This document shows positions 42,118-56,000 of a stretch of DNA of 64,000 bases, in pieces. The stretch is from positions 62,001-126,000 of the forward strand of contig JBBPTG010000007.1 of NCBI GenBank assembly GCA_038093975.1, given 5' to 3'. Made by a program: the position numbers and the translations under genes. The stretch comes from Chalciporus piperatus (taxonomy: Eukaryota; Basidiomycota; Agaricomycetes; Boletales; Boletaceae). Under the pieces are notes generated by a model. That model was not told the origin of the DNA, did no database searches, and was given only the letters and a program-made list of their open reading frames with translations. How positions within the stretch are numbered: the stretch's first letter is position 1; every line of letters begins with the position of its first letter.

Positions 42118-45100
42118 TCATGGCCTCTCCAATGATGCTTTCACCAATGCCAGTAGAGTGTCTTTGTCCTGGCTGGCATACACAAGCGTCCGGAAGACAC
42201 TTCCCTCGCGTTCTAGAAGTTCACCAGGAGCGTCAAATTCAACCTATGACCACATTAGTGCCGTGCCTCCTAGTTTCTGCCGTTTATCTACAACTTACAA
42301 TGTGTCCAGCATCCAAGACCATCTGTGATCATGCTGGTCAGCGCGTGTCATCGTAGCAATCGGTAGAAAAAACTCACGATTCGATCGCAATCCATGACGG
42401 ATTGAAGTCGATGGGCTATGATAAGTTGAGTGACCCCTGTCATTTCTCGAAGGGTCCTCTGAATCACAGCATCCGTCCTGTGATCTGAGACCAAGAGTCA
42501 GTTTAACATTCGCCCGTTTTCCTGTTGACTTTTCACCTATGGCGGACGTGGCTGCAGCAAGACAATCAACCAAGTGAAACGAGTCAACATTCCGGAATCC
42601 GTACCTTCGTCGAGGATGAGAAGCTTGCTATCACGAACCATGGCACGAGCCAATGCAACGATCTGTCTCTGTCCAACTGACAGATTAGTTCCTCCCGCGA
42701 CAACGGGGCTGTCAAGCGTCAGCCTGCTGTCATCATTCATTTCCTGTAGTTCTGATAGTCCTGCAGATTGGAGGGCATTGTACAAGGCTGCGTCCTCGAA
42801 TTGTCCGAATGGATCGAGATTCTGGCGGATCGTACCGGCGAGGAGGTCGGCCTGGCAGAGATGATAGTTCGTAAATTCGATTTGAGAGAAGAAGGGGGCG
42901 TACAGATTGAGGGACAATTGTAAGACTCGAACGCAGTACGTTGAGCTCGAGAGAGGAAGTGAGAATGCCATCATAATACACTTCACCCTCTGTGGGGAGG
43001 CAACGCAGTAGAGTGAGCGTGAGCGAGCTCTGATATAACGGTCAGATAGGTCACAAAAGTCGCCCATCATACGCTACCTTGCCACTTCCAGTGCGGCCGA
43101 CTGCAAGGTGTTCAGAATTTCACGACGACGACGAAACAAGTGCTACCTACCGACACCGACACGTTCCCCAGAATTGATGTGGAATGATAGCCCATGGAGT
43201 ACATTAGGTCCGTTCTAAAGGTTGAGTGAGGTCATGATATGGGAGAGATTGTAATCGCATACGGTCGAGTACCGAGCCGACAAGTTCTCAACGTGCAGGT
43301 CCCCCGATGCCGGCCAGTATGCGGGTGGGGCAGTGTTGCCAGATATCTTGCTCTCCTGCTCTATGTCCATGTAGCTTGCAATACGTTCGAGACTGGGGAA
43401 AGCCAAGTTCAACCCTTGCGTTTCCCCCCTTCCGCTAACTCTTACCTGTTGCCTATAATCGTTCCGTGATAAGGGAGACGCAAATCACTTGGACAAACGA
43501 CATACCATTGATTTCCGTGTTGTTGTACATGATTATCCACCATAAGATGAATTCGCTGAAGCTCACTTAGCGATGCATCAGAGGGGTTCACAAACCAAGA
43601 AAACCCGGGGAACACACCAGCCATATTCAGAGAAAACCCAACGTTCGACGAGTTAATCTTGTGGTGTCCGTACATCAAGTACGTGGCCAATGCCGCTGAT
43701 AATAATGCTCCAAGCGCTTCCAGCCTCACAGAAACCCAACTACACACTGTCAGTGTGTACAGTGACAGTGTTGCATGATTGTCTCACCAATTGAGAGCAT
43801 AGAAAGTACGAGCTACCCTGGTGGAGTGGTCGATACGTGAATGGTATTCGTCAATGAAGATAGCTTGTGCTCCAAACGCCCGGACAGAAACTTGGGGTCA
43901 AGAGTCAGTGGTGAAATGTTGATCGGGGGAGTATTACATACCCAGACCCGCGAGAGCGGCCCCAAGATGTCCTAGCATGGGTGCTTTGGCGTTACTTAGC
44001 TCCCGTTTGACAGACAACTCGGCTTTCATATACACTTGTCCGCACCATCCGCCCACGACTGCCACAGCCAAGCCTGGCAGTAAAAACGGTGGGGCTAAGT
44101 ACACGACAGCTGCGAGTTTGACCAACATTGCGATCGTCAGCTCCATCAAGGTGGAGAGGCACTGAGGGAACATCCCATCCACTGTGCATTTTAGATCAAT
44201 GGTGCCCACAGTTCACAAGGGTAGCGTACCTGATCCAATGTCTTGAGTACATCTTGTGATCACTCGAGCTACTGGTGTCGTATCGAGCCATCTGTGACTT
44301 TTTTGAGCTAAACGTCAGGGAACATCAGAAAGCAAATAACCTAAATGTAGCCCCAAATATCTTCTCGACGAGTCGTTGATGAATCATCTTGGAGGCTCTC
44401 AACGACCCGAAAAGGTTGAGCGCACATGATAGCAAGTAAAGTATCACGGTGCTCCACATGATCGCAATATAGATGGTAACATTCCTGTTTGAACGAAAGT
44501 CACGGGTAGTACGAGCACAAATTTTATCCACTTACTGTCCAACGTTGACCCTGGAAGCTTCCTGATACTGCTCGGCCCAGTAACCAAGATACCATGACTG
44601 AGCAGCTTTGCTTGTGTGGGTGACTGTCAAACCAACAATGAACAGGGACCAGGTCAGAATTGGTGCACGGCCACCCCAGGCGATGAGATAAAGGAACACT
44701 GGGATTGTAGTGAGCGAGCGATTCCGTCGACATTGGTCTGTTTTTACCTGCTGGCCAACCAACATGACCTTCTGCAATTTCTTCTGCAGCCACCAAAGTT
44801 CCACTTTCTGTTCCTATATGAGATCCACCGTTGGCTGATGTGCTGTCGCTTGCTGGACTGTCTGTCCCACATTTCTCGCCCTGTTTTGTGTCAACAATAT
44901 CGACACTTCCGCTGGCGATCGCGCTGAGAGGGCCGTGACTCTGAACCTGTCCTTCGCTATCTAGAGTAACTACATATCGAGCGATGTCGCTGACCAACGA
45001 TACGTGGTGAGTCTGTGTAGTGGTCAGTGAGGAGGGAAAGTGGAGAAGAACGGCCACATACCGCCATGATGATCGTTTTTCCTTTAACTAGGCTGCCTCG

Positions 45101-48100
45101 GAAACAATGACTGATAATCCACCGGCTGGTGTGGACATCTAGGGAAGCGAAGACCTTAAATGAACACATTAGTCTCTTTTGATGCCTCACGAGTGTTTCT
45201 ACTTACATCATCGAGGAGAAGAATGTGCGCATTTGAGTAGACTGCTCTTGCCAATGTTATCCTCGCCTAATATGATGTTAGGCGTGCGATCACTGGCAAG
45301 GATCATTCAGGGCTTTTCTTTACCTTTTGCCCACCACTATCACACTGTCAGTATAATTTACGCAGGATTAAGCCATTAACTAACCTCAGTGTCACCCCTC
45401 TTTCTCCGACTTCAGTGAGATCCCCATATTCCATCAGGGCCAGGTCAGGTTCCAATGCGCACTGGAACACTACTAGAGATTGTTTGTTCTGAGAAAAGAC
45501 TTCAAAGATCACAGGTATCCCACTAACCATCCTTGTACCGCGCTTCATCGAAAGCGGACCCAAAGAGAATGTTATCCTGGTTGGCGGCTCAGTTTGCGGG
45601 TTTTGCGCACTCTCGATGTGACACTCACCCGGATAGTTTGATTCAGTATCCATGACTCTTGGGCGGCATATGCAACTCCAAGATGCCTCGGTAACTTAAC
45701 CCAAGATGAAGGTCCAGACGGGTGGAAATGCATTTCTCCGAGGAGCGCCATCAGCAATGACGTTTTCCCTGAACCAGTTGGACCAGTGATAAGATTCAGT
45801 TCTTCGGACCGAAAGACGAGTTCATTCGGAATGCGAAGGGTGAATTCCCCGTTGTGAGACTCCAGCTTCGCCCAAGAAAAGGTCGCGTGAGAGATGCCAA
45901 TAGTGTCGGTGGCATCATCGGCCTCATGAGGGAAAGCGCCACCATCTGTTGAAGGTTCGCTGACCACGTCATCCTTGGAAAGATCAGCCCTTGGAGGTCT
46001 ATACTTGTAAGCGAGCCACTACTCACATGTCTCAAAAAGCCGTTTATTCGATTAAGCGCAACCTTCCCTAGATAAACGCTACAGTTAGTTCTTTCTGAAC
46101 ACTTCAAGCATATAGATGCAGAAGACCTTGAATGAACCGAGGTAAAGCATCGGCTACGATGTGAAGTTGGTGTTGGACGATATCGAATACTAAGCAGCTG
46201 ATTCGTCAATGTATCCACGAGATTTAACATTCTCTTACCAGCGATCGATGAAAAAACAATCGATGCTGAAGGTTGAGTGTCAGCAAATACTAAAACATGC
46301 AGTCCATCATAATACTTGCCAGTAAGTTTCTGTCCGGCGACTAATGTCTGCAATGAATTGAGCGTCTAAACGAATCGAAGTCTGTTCATGAACTCACGTA
46401 GACAGAATAAGTGATGAGCATCACTATGATGGGTATAATGAAACTGCACCCAATCTACCGTTCAATTACGCTCCAAAATGGGTGTATGAACTTACATGAT
46501 CATGGCATTCATGAGGTTAAGAACCGTCCGTTTCCGGGTCCACGATAGCTCTTCCACACGTTGCTCTTCAAGTCGGTTGTTCATCTTTCGTTCCCATCCA
46601 AAAAGCTTGATCATTCGGAGGACAGTCATGGCTTATTTCGGTTTTAGGCTCACTCCCCGAGACGAAAAGGCCGCATGGTACTCACTCTCGCTAACAATCT
46701 GCACTCTGCTATCGGTCTATGGGTACAATAGAATGAGCGAGAATATATCAACAGCTGACAGAACGAACCTTCTTCATCTTTTCCACCTCCACGTTTTGGA
46801 ATAAACGAGCTATGTATCCCGGAACCGGAAAAAAAACCATCATGGAAGCAGCGCCTACTAGTGCACTATGCGATATTAATGGAGCGAATCCCAACAATCG
46901 GGTGAAACTCACCTCCAACCCAAGACCCTGTAAAGGAAGGCGACACACAAGACTATCTGGAAAGGAACACCGACAGCTTGATAACGGTCAACTCTCCTTC
47001 CAATCCAAGCGGGCAATGTTGGGAACTTACCCATCGGTAGGAAATCCTTTGCCCCGGTGACGCTGGTCAAGTCGGTCGTTACATGGTTGTTTATAGTGCC
47101 GATCCGACTCGGATTAGTTTCACCACTCGATTCCTCCTTATCAAGAGCTCCATCATTCTTCGTGGTTTGAATTCTGACCCGCAAGGAATGCTTGAATATG
47201 AGGTCCGAAAGAAGCGCTTCGGCGTGTACGGCTACTCGAGCCTACAGAGCAGTGGTTTGCAAAATTGTCCCCACAAGATTCGGAATCTCTTACTGCGATG
47301 AAGGTGAACCACTGGTACGAGATGGAGTGCACAATTGGACCGAGGAAAAGTATTATGATCCATACTATGGGTCGTATGGTTGCGTCACTGCCCCCCGTTT
47401 CCAGATACCTAGACAAATTCGTTAAAACACATACCAAGAATCCCCGAGCATGAAACTCACCTGAGGTATTGCTCCAACGCGAATGGACTCGCAAGGGTCG
47501 AGAGGACCTGGTTTCAAGTTGAAACGATAAGATGACCTGCACATTGTGTCCACGAACCTGAATCAGAACCAAAAGCACCAGCGTCACATATTCTGACCCT
47601 GGTCAACAAATTTCAAGTTAACAACACGATGTCCCCGCTCAATTGGTCCCGAACTCACAAAAGGTATTCATCAACCCAAAGAATACGTGAGACCTCTCTC
47701 TTCCTTCCTGAGACCCAAAGTACTAAAAAAAAAGAGGTCAGACTTTCCACAAAAACATTATTGTACACTAACAATGGCGTTTCGAGAAACCAACCCTGCG
47801 ATGTGGTCATAGTCGGCGAGGGGATATAACGCGTCGGCAGCGAGATGCCGAGACTTGTATGCTACGCTGATTAACGGGTTGAGCCAGGAATAGATCAGAA
47901 GGGATAACCAGGATGCTGTCTGTTCGGGATGAGGTGTCTCTACAGATGGCTGAGAGTGTGTTCAGTATGCCCGGTGGACTGTCTGCTAGGTAGATGCGCA
48001 CCGTGTCATTTATGGGTTGGTATTCTCTAGGACTGGTGAGGGGTATGACAATTGCGAGAAATGCAAGTAACACATTTTCTATGCAGCGCTTCAAGTCAAG

Positions 48101-48590
48101 CTTATGTCCCGGCACTCCATATAAAGTAAAGAATGGCCATATATCGCGGTATACAGTCGTTGCGAAGACAGAAAGGAAAACGATGTCAGTGTGCCCAGTC
48201 AAATGGGTGTTTCTACGGTCGAAAACAGAAAGTAAATTGAGGAGTGACCCATAAATCTACAAACCAGAACTTGTCAGCAATGAACTTCACGCTGAACCGC
48301 TGCGGACTCACAATTGGGATAAAGAAAGTCTCTCGGGCTCCCCGACTGCCGGGTGACCGAGTTTCTTCATGGCTCCATGCGACAGCAAATGATACGGCAA
48401 GAAGAACGGATGTAACCACTCTAGCAACCCTGAAATACGAACGAAGTCGTGTTTCTGGGTCAAGAACGCGCACTTTGCCTTCCCCATCACGCACACGGCG
48501 CAAGGTAGACCAGGCGAGGCTCAACAACGACCCAACAACGACCACAGGTGGAAAGAATTCCATGCCACAATCACGGTTAAGCGTGTGCAT
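42118..48590 (-). CDS. ABCC-type (MRP/Yor1/Ycf1-like) ABC transporter
   Basis: 1,459 aa in 41 exons; 40 introns of 46-68 bp agree in phase to the stop (39 GT-AG, one GC-AG at 46266-46319). Exon 32 (43447-43453) has only 7 nt. The N-terminus has several membrane helices, then two TMD-NBD halves. NBD1 (about residues 590-790): Walker A GPTGSGKTS, Q loop YAAQESWILNQTIRDNILFG, signature TLSGGQKARI, Walker B ILLLDDVFASLD with Asp in place of Glu, the usual ABCC asymmetry. NBD2 (from about 1,215): GRTGSGKSSL, VPQSADLLAGTIRQNLDPF, LSVGQRQIVALARA, KLLILDEATSAID and the H-loop IIAHRLQSV. Coupling blocks such as KVALNRINGFLRH, RMIKLFGWE and RWLDTTPVARVI are family-typical. It exports or sequesters conjugates and drugs at the plasma or vacuolar membrane; the substrate cannot be told from sequence. 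Confidence 0.95.
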
Positions 48591-49221
48591 CGTGATCCTG
48601 TCAGCGTATGACGCGTTATATATGTAGAAACTCAGTTATGTATGTCTGACGCAAGCTCCGGGGACTCACATGCTAGCCGCTACGTCTGATGGGACTGAGT
48701 TTCAATGATTGACTGTGGCAAGGGGCAGCGGATGAAGGGTTTTGCCTCTGAAATGTGGTTGGATCTTCGAGTTGATCTCCTTCAAAGCCATTTCAGTAAA
48801 GTATCCTGCCCATACTTGCGGCAAAGAACAGCCCCCCGACTGCGGCAGCCCGCGCAAGGTTGACATCTTTGACAGGGAGTGCATGTTCGTGGTCTGCGGA
48901 GCCTTCTCAGGCTCACTGCGCGAGATAAACTTCAATGATGTGGTCACGACGCGACTTGAGCTTGAGTCGTCGTGCGAAGCGCTAGCCGGCAACGTTGAGC
49001 GCAGTGCAGTTCCATGCGCAGTCGCATCATGATGTTCCGCCCTTAGATTATCTCAGTAAAACGCAAGCAAAAATTGTAAGTGATGGTGTGCAATAAAAGC
49101 GAAGTGTGTATGTATGCTTGAATATGCTACATTTGCTTGCGGGATTTCACTGCGTATGCAACTATCTAGTCCAAATGACAGATCAAAGGTATCCGCCAAG
49201 ACTCCGTGTGATATCAGTGCG
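48591..49221. other. ABCC promoter region and Mdv1-like 3' flank
   Basis: No coding frame is supported on either strand; a plus-strand frame at 48742-49032 lacks any family likeness. Presumably it contains the promoter of the minus-strand transporter on the left and the end of the minus-strand WD40 gene on the right. Confidence 0.45.
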
Positions 49222-51838
49222 TCAAAGTGTCCAGATCCTCACAGTCGAGTCACGTCCCCCCGAGGCGAGATAACGATCCATATATCGGAGGCGATCTACT
49301 GGTCGCGTGTGACCGTTGGTCTGTAATGTGGAGTGTTGCATGGTGGTGCGATTGTATATCTGGATAGGCGGGACTACGCTCAGACACGCAAGGGAAAAAA
49401 GGCGATGTGCGCAGCATACCTTGACACCGTTCTCGCCGGCGGCGGCGACAATTTTGCGCGTGTCAAACTGCAGCGCAGTCACTCCGTGGTCGTACTTGAG
49501 GGTTTCGAATACGCCACCTGTTCGAACATCCCATATCTACAACAAGGGCAGATGAGACGTCGGATACCACGGCAAAATGCGATATCCGACACTCACTCGA
49601 ATCGACTTGTCCAGACTGCCACTAACAATGTGCATCTCGTCAAATTGTACACAACTTATGGGAGCTGTGTGTCCGAGCAGAGTCCGATGAGCCTGGCCAG
49701 TACGCACTGTCGGATTGTTAGTCTTTACTGAAATCATGGTTAAAGCAGTCCGAAGACTCACTGTCCCACATTCGTACTGCGCCATCTCCGCTGCCACTCA
49801 CCAGTCCGTAGCCCCAGAACTGGACACCGCCTACAAAGTCTTGGTACATGTCCCAACTGCCGTCTGCATAGGGTGGCGTTGGGACTGCGAATGTGCCAGC
49901 AGCCGCAGCCGCACCCGAGAACCCTAACTGGCCGGCGGGCGGAACGACTTGGGAGTGCGAGATCGCCCAGAGGATATCCATCGTAAGCACGCATTGTCCG
50001 GTGCTGAGATCCCACTGACGCAACGTCTTGTCCGAGGCACCCGTGACCTATAAGGAGTCAATGAGTTTTCTCAGATTCAAAGAAAAGTCATACCAAACAC
50101 TCGTCTTCGTAATAAAGAGCAGTGACGGCCTTACTGTGCCCATCAAATATCCTTAAGCAGGGTGCCTCAACGTCTGTACCAGCCTCACTCGCAGAACCAG
50201 AACTGATGATATCGGGTTTCTCTACAAGCTCTCCATCGTGGATTGAGCTTGCGTCTTCTTCTATAACGTCAGACAGTCCGTCCTTTTCCCAGTCGTCGTC
50301 AACGAGACGAAGGTCCCATAATCGAATAGAACCGTCTTCGCTTCCGGTCAGGCACAGGTTGTCCTCCACTTGTATGCACTTCACTCCACCGCGATGACCA
50401 CGTAGACGACCGATTTCTGATCCCGTCATCAAGTCCCAGACTCGAGGTTGGGAGTCATCTTGCGAAGAACTGACCAAAGTGCCATATGGTTCTGAGAAAT
50501 CGAGCGCGATTATTGGCGTTGTATGACTTTCCAATGTCTTGGATGGTGAATCAGTGACAACCTAGAACGCGATGTAATATGGAATACCATGAATGCGATA
50601 GCGGGAGGAAGTTCGTCGTGCTCGGATGGTAAAAAGACGGGACCTGGAATAGGTTGATATAGGACACGTTGACTGAGTAATCATGATAGATACCTTTCCT
50701 CCGCCGTGAAGGAGCGACATGGGTGGGTTGAGCAGTAGTGGCTTTGTGATGTTTGGAGCTTGATTCTTCGAAATCCAAGCGTTCCCGAACGCCTTCCACT
50801 GATCTGGGTTAGTTGCATGTGTGAACAGACCGAAACGAGAACGTACGTTCATCATCTAGCTCTAATTCATCTTCATGGATTTTCAAGAGGTCCTGTTCTA
50901 ATTGTTCGCGAATTAAATCCAGGGCTTTAATTTTGTTCTCGACCTCCGCAATCTCAGCCTGGATCAGGCTCTGTGATAACATTGGATGGAGCGAGGAGGA
51001 AAGTCACGAGACATGCACGTACCCGCCGTACATGCAGATTTTCCTTGTCCCGAGCAATTTCCGCCGCCTGTCGCGTGAGTTCGTCCTTGCCCAAAACCTT
51101 GGCAGTGCTAAGACTCTCCCGGGCCCTCCTCTTTCCTTTCCGTCTGCTCTGGCCAACCACAACGACGTCGTCCTCGCTGGCCATACTCTGCTCATCCTCC
51201 ACTACATCCTCTTCCAACATTCTCCTCGCATGCAAACCCAGCTTCTTCAATCCGACCTTTGGCACGTCCACGTTTCGCATCTGTCGCCGCCTCGTACGAT
51301 TCTTGTCCGAGCTTGGAATTGTCGCATTGAATCCACGTAAGAGGCTCACGTCGGACGCGACGCCCTCTGGCTCCGGAACCTCGGCACTGAGTAGTTCTTC
51401 CGTTGCCTCTGCCACAAGAAGGTCACGAGACGTGATGCGGCGGCTTCCTCCAAGGGTAAGACGTAATGGAGCGCGTCCGAGGGTTGCAAAGTCCATCTTA
51501 GAGCCTCTTGTGGAGTTGGCGATCGAACCACGAGAGCGGGAAGATACCGTAGCAGCTGCTGACATCATTCTCGGTGTCATGATGGCGGGAGCAACTAGAC
51601 GCGAACGTCGTGGTGTCAGCCGAGGATGGGATGAAAGGAAGGAAATATACTGACGGTCTGAGAGGATCCTTGTCGAATCCTCCTTCTTGTGAGAGAAGGG
51701 GGCGAAGAGAGCTTTGGACATGACTTCTAGCTTGCTCTGACCGGATGCGGAGGGTTGAGAGTCGTTGACGAAGGGGTCAGTTTTGTGAGCGTTTTCAGAC
51801 CTACTCCCGAAAGACTTTGCACTAGACTTGGAAGTCAT
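49222..51838 (-). CDS. Mdv1/Caf4-like mitochondrial fission adaptor (WD40)
   Basis: 731 aa from nine exons (5' to 3': 51023-51838, 50847-50970, 50694-50798, 50588-50643, 50094-50537, 49762-50047, 49597-49706, 49420-49536, 49222-49359), all phases consistent. The N-terminal 270 residues are Ser/Arg-rich with [21 protein letters not shown] heptad-rich coiled coil follows ([40 protein letters not shown]). A C-terminal WD40 propeller then has repeats ending in [37 protein letters not shown] and VRIWTL, with [16 protein letters not shown] and [15 protein letters not shown] typical of Mdv1. In yeast Mdv1 links Fis1 on the outer mitochondrial membrane to the dynamin Dnm1. Two acidic and Gly/Ala-rich insertions lengthen the propeller. 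The coiled coil plus propeller order supports this over other WD40 families. Confidence 0.88.
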
Positions 51839-53025
51839 ACCGTTGCATTCCGACTAGAGATAGAACTAGATAGAAAAGGAAGTTGGTAGAGTTTGTAGCA
51901 GTAAAATGTCAGAGGCGGTACTCAGCAATCCGGCTCATAGACTGACACCAAAGAAAGGAAGTACGTTCACACGATCCTGGAGACTGCGCTCAACCAAGGT
52001 GGAACTGATTCTGAAAGATGTATGTCCTAGACAAACCAAAGAGTGGGATGAAGACAGTCGTTCACCCTCCACTATGGGTTGAGCACTCTCTCTCCATTTG
52101 AGCAACGTCGACGATGTGGTTCGGGTAGATTCCCCTTGCACATGAAGATCACATGGCGTTGATGATACATGTTAGTCCGTTTTCAAATGACTCTGCATGA
52201 TCAAGTGCATACGGAGCTGTCTCTGACAAAGATCACGCTAACGGTTAGTGGACCGTATCTTTGGAATACAGTGAGCGCGACAGATCTAGCGTTTGTGTGT
52301 GGATATGAGTTGGTCAAGCCTCAGGCCCAGAGCGCAATTTATATCTTGATCGACAAGCATTAAAGACGCTCTATAGCACGGGACGGGCCGACGTTAGGCT
52401 GACGTGCACGAGGTAGCCCAGACCCGGGGGAGTATAGTCTGAAAGCTTGTTTGTGTGAGTCTGATATCTGAGTGCAGAGAGAAAAAAAACGATGGAAGCA
52501 TGACTGGGTGTTGGCTGGGTGGCGATTCCTCGGAACACGCCAAAAATGCCGATGCATACAGACCACATGCATACAGTGGAGCTCGGAGAACTTGATCTTC
52601 AAAGAAAGGGTGTGGGGTTTTCATCATCCGACGGAATGAGTTGACATCTCGCTGTGGCTGTCCGAGAACGCCAGGCCCAAACTTGAGCGCTTTCTTAACT
52701 TGGATGATCCGATGATCACGTGCAATGACATCAGCGGTCCAGCCCTGGTCTAGACTTGTGACATCATACCTCGTGATCGGATGGAATGACATGGAGATGG
52801 GTGGACAGGTTCTTGGACAGGACATTGAGTGCGAACTTGTCAAAGAAAATCGAATGAAGAGTATCGACTTGCATTCTGAGCAGAAATCAAGGAATTGTAA
52901 GTGAATATTCTAGTCTACTTTTGTCATTCTTCCTCTTTACCCACAGTGTATGTCACCCTGGCTCCATACGTGATTAACCAACTTTCCTCCCTCTCCATCA
53001 CCACTTGCTCTCCCCGTGTGCGGGG
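51839..53025. other. Divergent promoter region between Mdv1-like and PTP genes
   Basis: Almost 1.2 kb without a supported gene. Minus-strand frames at 52394-52843 and 51935-52141 have no family likeness. The region should contain both upstream control regions. An intron-like 5' leader may precede the phosphatase start at 53026. Confidence 0.45.
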
Positions 53026-56000
53026 ATGTCTGACGATTTCTTCTCAAACGTACCATACAACACCCAGAACAACTCAAACACAGAGTCTCACGACTCCTTC
53101 GCCCATGCCATCACCGTCCGCTTCGGATCCGCCGATCTCCTCACCGCCCGTCTCCTCCCCGGCGATGTCCCTCCTCAAAATCCTTCCCACCCTCCCTCTC
53201 AACACCCCCGTCCTCATCTCCCACCCCAGACTCCCTCCTCTCCCGTCATAACATCCCTCCTTCCCACCCTACAGGTCCTTCCTCCCTCAGGCGCACAGGC
53301 TTTCATCTCTGTGCCACCCTCTGCACTCTCGTCTTACCTTTCTGACCCTTCCGCCCTTATCCTCGACATCCGTCCCCATGCCGTACATGCCGCTGCCCGC
53401 ATCAATCATGCCCTCTCCCTCTCTGTTCCAACCACCCTTCTCAAACGTCCACTATTCTCCCTCTCAAAACTCTCTCAGATGCTCCCGTCTCCCTCCTCGC
53501 GTGCCCGTTTTGCACAGTGGTCCACCGCGACACGTATCTTGGTGTACGATTCCGATTCCACCCTCACTCCCGATAACAGCATCATCGCAAGTCTCTTGCG
53601 TAAATTCCGTGCAGAGGGCTTCACTGGAGAGCTCGGCTGGGTTGGTGGTGGTTTCCAAGCCGTCTGGAGGGATGCTCGCGAGTTTGCAACCACCGAACGG
53701 CCACCTCCCGAAGAAGAAGATGCTGACCCCGGGTCGTCGTCAGGCGCTCTCAGGACGACGCATCTTCCTAAAGCCGCGTTTTCCCTGTCTTCTACCACCG
53801 CCGCCGCACCTGCGGGGGGGTTACTTGGAAGCAATGCAGTCCCAAATACTCCTGCAGTATCTGCGATTCGTGCTGCCAATCCCTTCTTCGACGCTATTCG
53901 GCAAAACATAGAACTTTCCCATGGTATCACAGAGCGTATACCGTTACGCCTCCCGAGACGTGTGTGGAGACGAATCAATGATTTGCCTTTTCGATGGTTG
54001 CAGGATGTCGCGCGGCGATCTGCTGTGAGGCATCCACCTGGACCTGGTAGTCTGGAATCAGGCTCAGAGTCAGGCGATGATCCTCATACCTATGATCCCG
54101 ACGAGCACGATCCCGACGTCGAGGAAGGCACCGAGGCATTCGCGATGCAGTTTTATCGTATCGAGCTTGCGGAGCAGCGACGTCTACGAACCATTATGGA
54201 GCATCATACAAGGGAAAGCGAGGTCTCTGCAGCCCCACAGAGAATGCTTGAAGGGGCAGGCCTGGGGATCGCTGATCGCGTACAAGTGCCGACTGGTGCG
54301 AAGACAGTGCCTGGCACGCCTCAGCTAGCTACGTTTCCCTATTCGATCACCGCGGCTGTGGAAAAGGGCACGAAGAACAGGTGGGTTTTTGCTTGCACGA
54401 TTTGCCGCATGGTTTGAACTCCTGTCTTGGCTATCCTACTTCCATTTTGGATTTTTGTCCCTCTTTCAAGTTTTTCTGGCATCTTGCGTTTATCGTTTTC
54501 GTCGTCGCTTGAATCGTCGTGTTGCAGCGGAAACAAGACTCGCGCGATCGATGTTCGACCAGATCGGGGACAATGATCGTCGGTAGCTTACCTTGGTGTA
54601 AACTTTGTTCACGCCCGCGTCTGCCTTCAATCCTTCATCCGAGTCGTCGTTTGAGCGTCTAAGCTCACACTTGACCACAGATATACCCACATCTGGCCTT
54701 TCGAGCATGCCCGTGTTCGCCTACATGATGGTCGTCATCAGGGCTCGCATCCAGGGAAGCGCAGTCGCAAACGTTCTGAACGTGGTCGCAGGGATGTATC
54801 ATGGGAGAAAGGTAAGGAGAAGGGCGGCGAGCAAGATCGAGGGCAACGTCAAGACGACGACAGATTCCGTCGTAGCCGTTCGACTCCAGAATTTGTCACC
54901 AGCCCGAAACTGACCTTGATCGAGAGCAACAGTTCGACCCACATTATCGATCTTGGTGGTCTATCATCTAGGACCAGTCATGATGACGGCTTCGCAGGTG
55001 CCAGTGCGGAGGTCGAGAGTGGCCCTGCAAAGCCGCCTTCCAGTCGAAGTTCCAATGTGCCCGAGGTCAAGATCGAGTATGAAATCACAGATCAAGATTC
55101 ACGGATGTCAGAGCCTGCTACGCCAGCCACTGTTCTTCCTATATCGACACCCCCATTTTACACCCCAATGGAGATTTCGCCAATGGCAACGCCCATGCGT
55201 CTACGACCTCCTTCGATGCTATCACTTCCAGGTAATCCCAGTACAAGTCCACACGGGAGGTTGGGCGGAACACACTTTGCTCTTCCCGCGCCTAACTTCC
55301 CTCCGTTGGGACCGCTTCCTACTTTCCAGTTGCGTCTACCCCACCGCTTTGGCGGCTCGCTGCCACGGATCGGGGGAACATTGACCTCTGAAACGGTACC
55401 TTCTGTTACTGCTTCCGATGTTGGCATCGTAGGCAATTCGGCAGTCACCAAGCCAGTTGGAGATGATAAAAGTGCCCTCAATGATTTGCGGGGATATCCC
55501 TCCCCAGCAGATGATTACGTGAATGCGTCGTATGTTCAACCGTTGGGCACACGCAAACGATATATTGCGACGCAAGGCCCATTGCCGTCGACGTTTGTTG
55601 ATTTTTGGACGTGAGTCTTCCGTCTATTGGTTCTGATGCTGAGGGCTGACTCTTTCGTCCCCCATAGGCTTGTTTGGGAGCAGAACATTCACGTCATTGT
55701 CATGCTCACCCGCGAAGTCGAAAACGCCATGGTCAAATGCGGGACTTATTGGACCGAGACCCAATATGGTCCCCTGAGACTCCAACTTCTCTCCACTTCT
55801 CCACCCATGTCGCCCAGCACACACCAGACGTCCACGGATGCCGCCAATCAAGGATTTTTTTTCACCGTGTGCGAACCATCGGGAAGGACCAGTCAAGTAT
55901 CCCGTACCCAGCCGTCGACGATAGTACGCACGTTCGCTATCAGCCACACATCTTATCCTGGCGTTCCACCGCGGAGGATCACACATCTTCAGTATCTTGA

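Noticed and set aside
52394..52843. Minus-strand 149-codon frame upstream of PTP
   Set aside because: No family likeness, no introns or promoter signals, and biased composition; probably random.
54389..54913. Extra coding exons inside the 300-bp PTP intron
   Set aside because: Candidate inner exon frames do not join in phase without a stop; the direct join 54380 to 54681 restores the conserved KNRYTHIWPFEH block.
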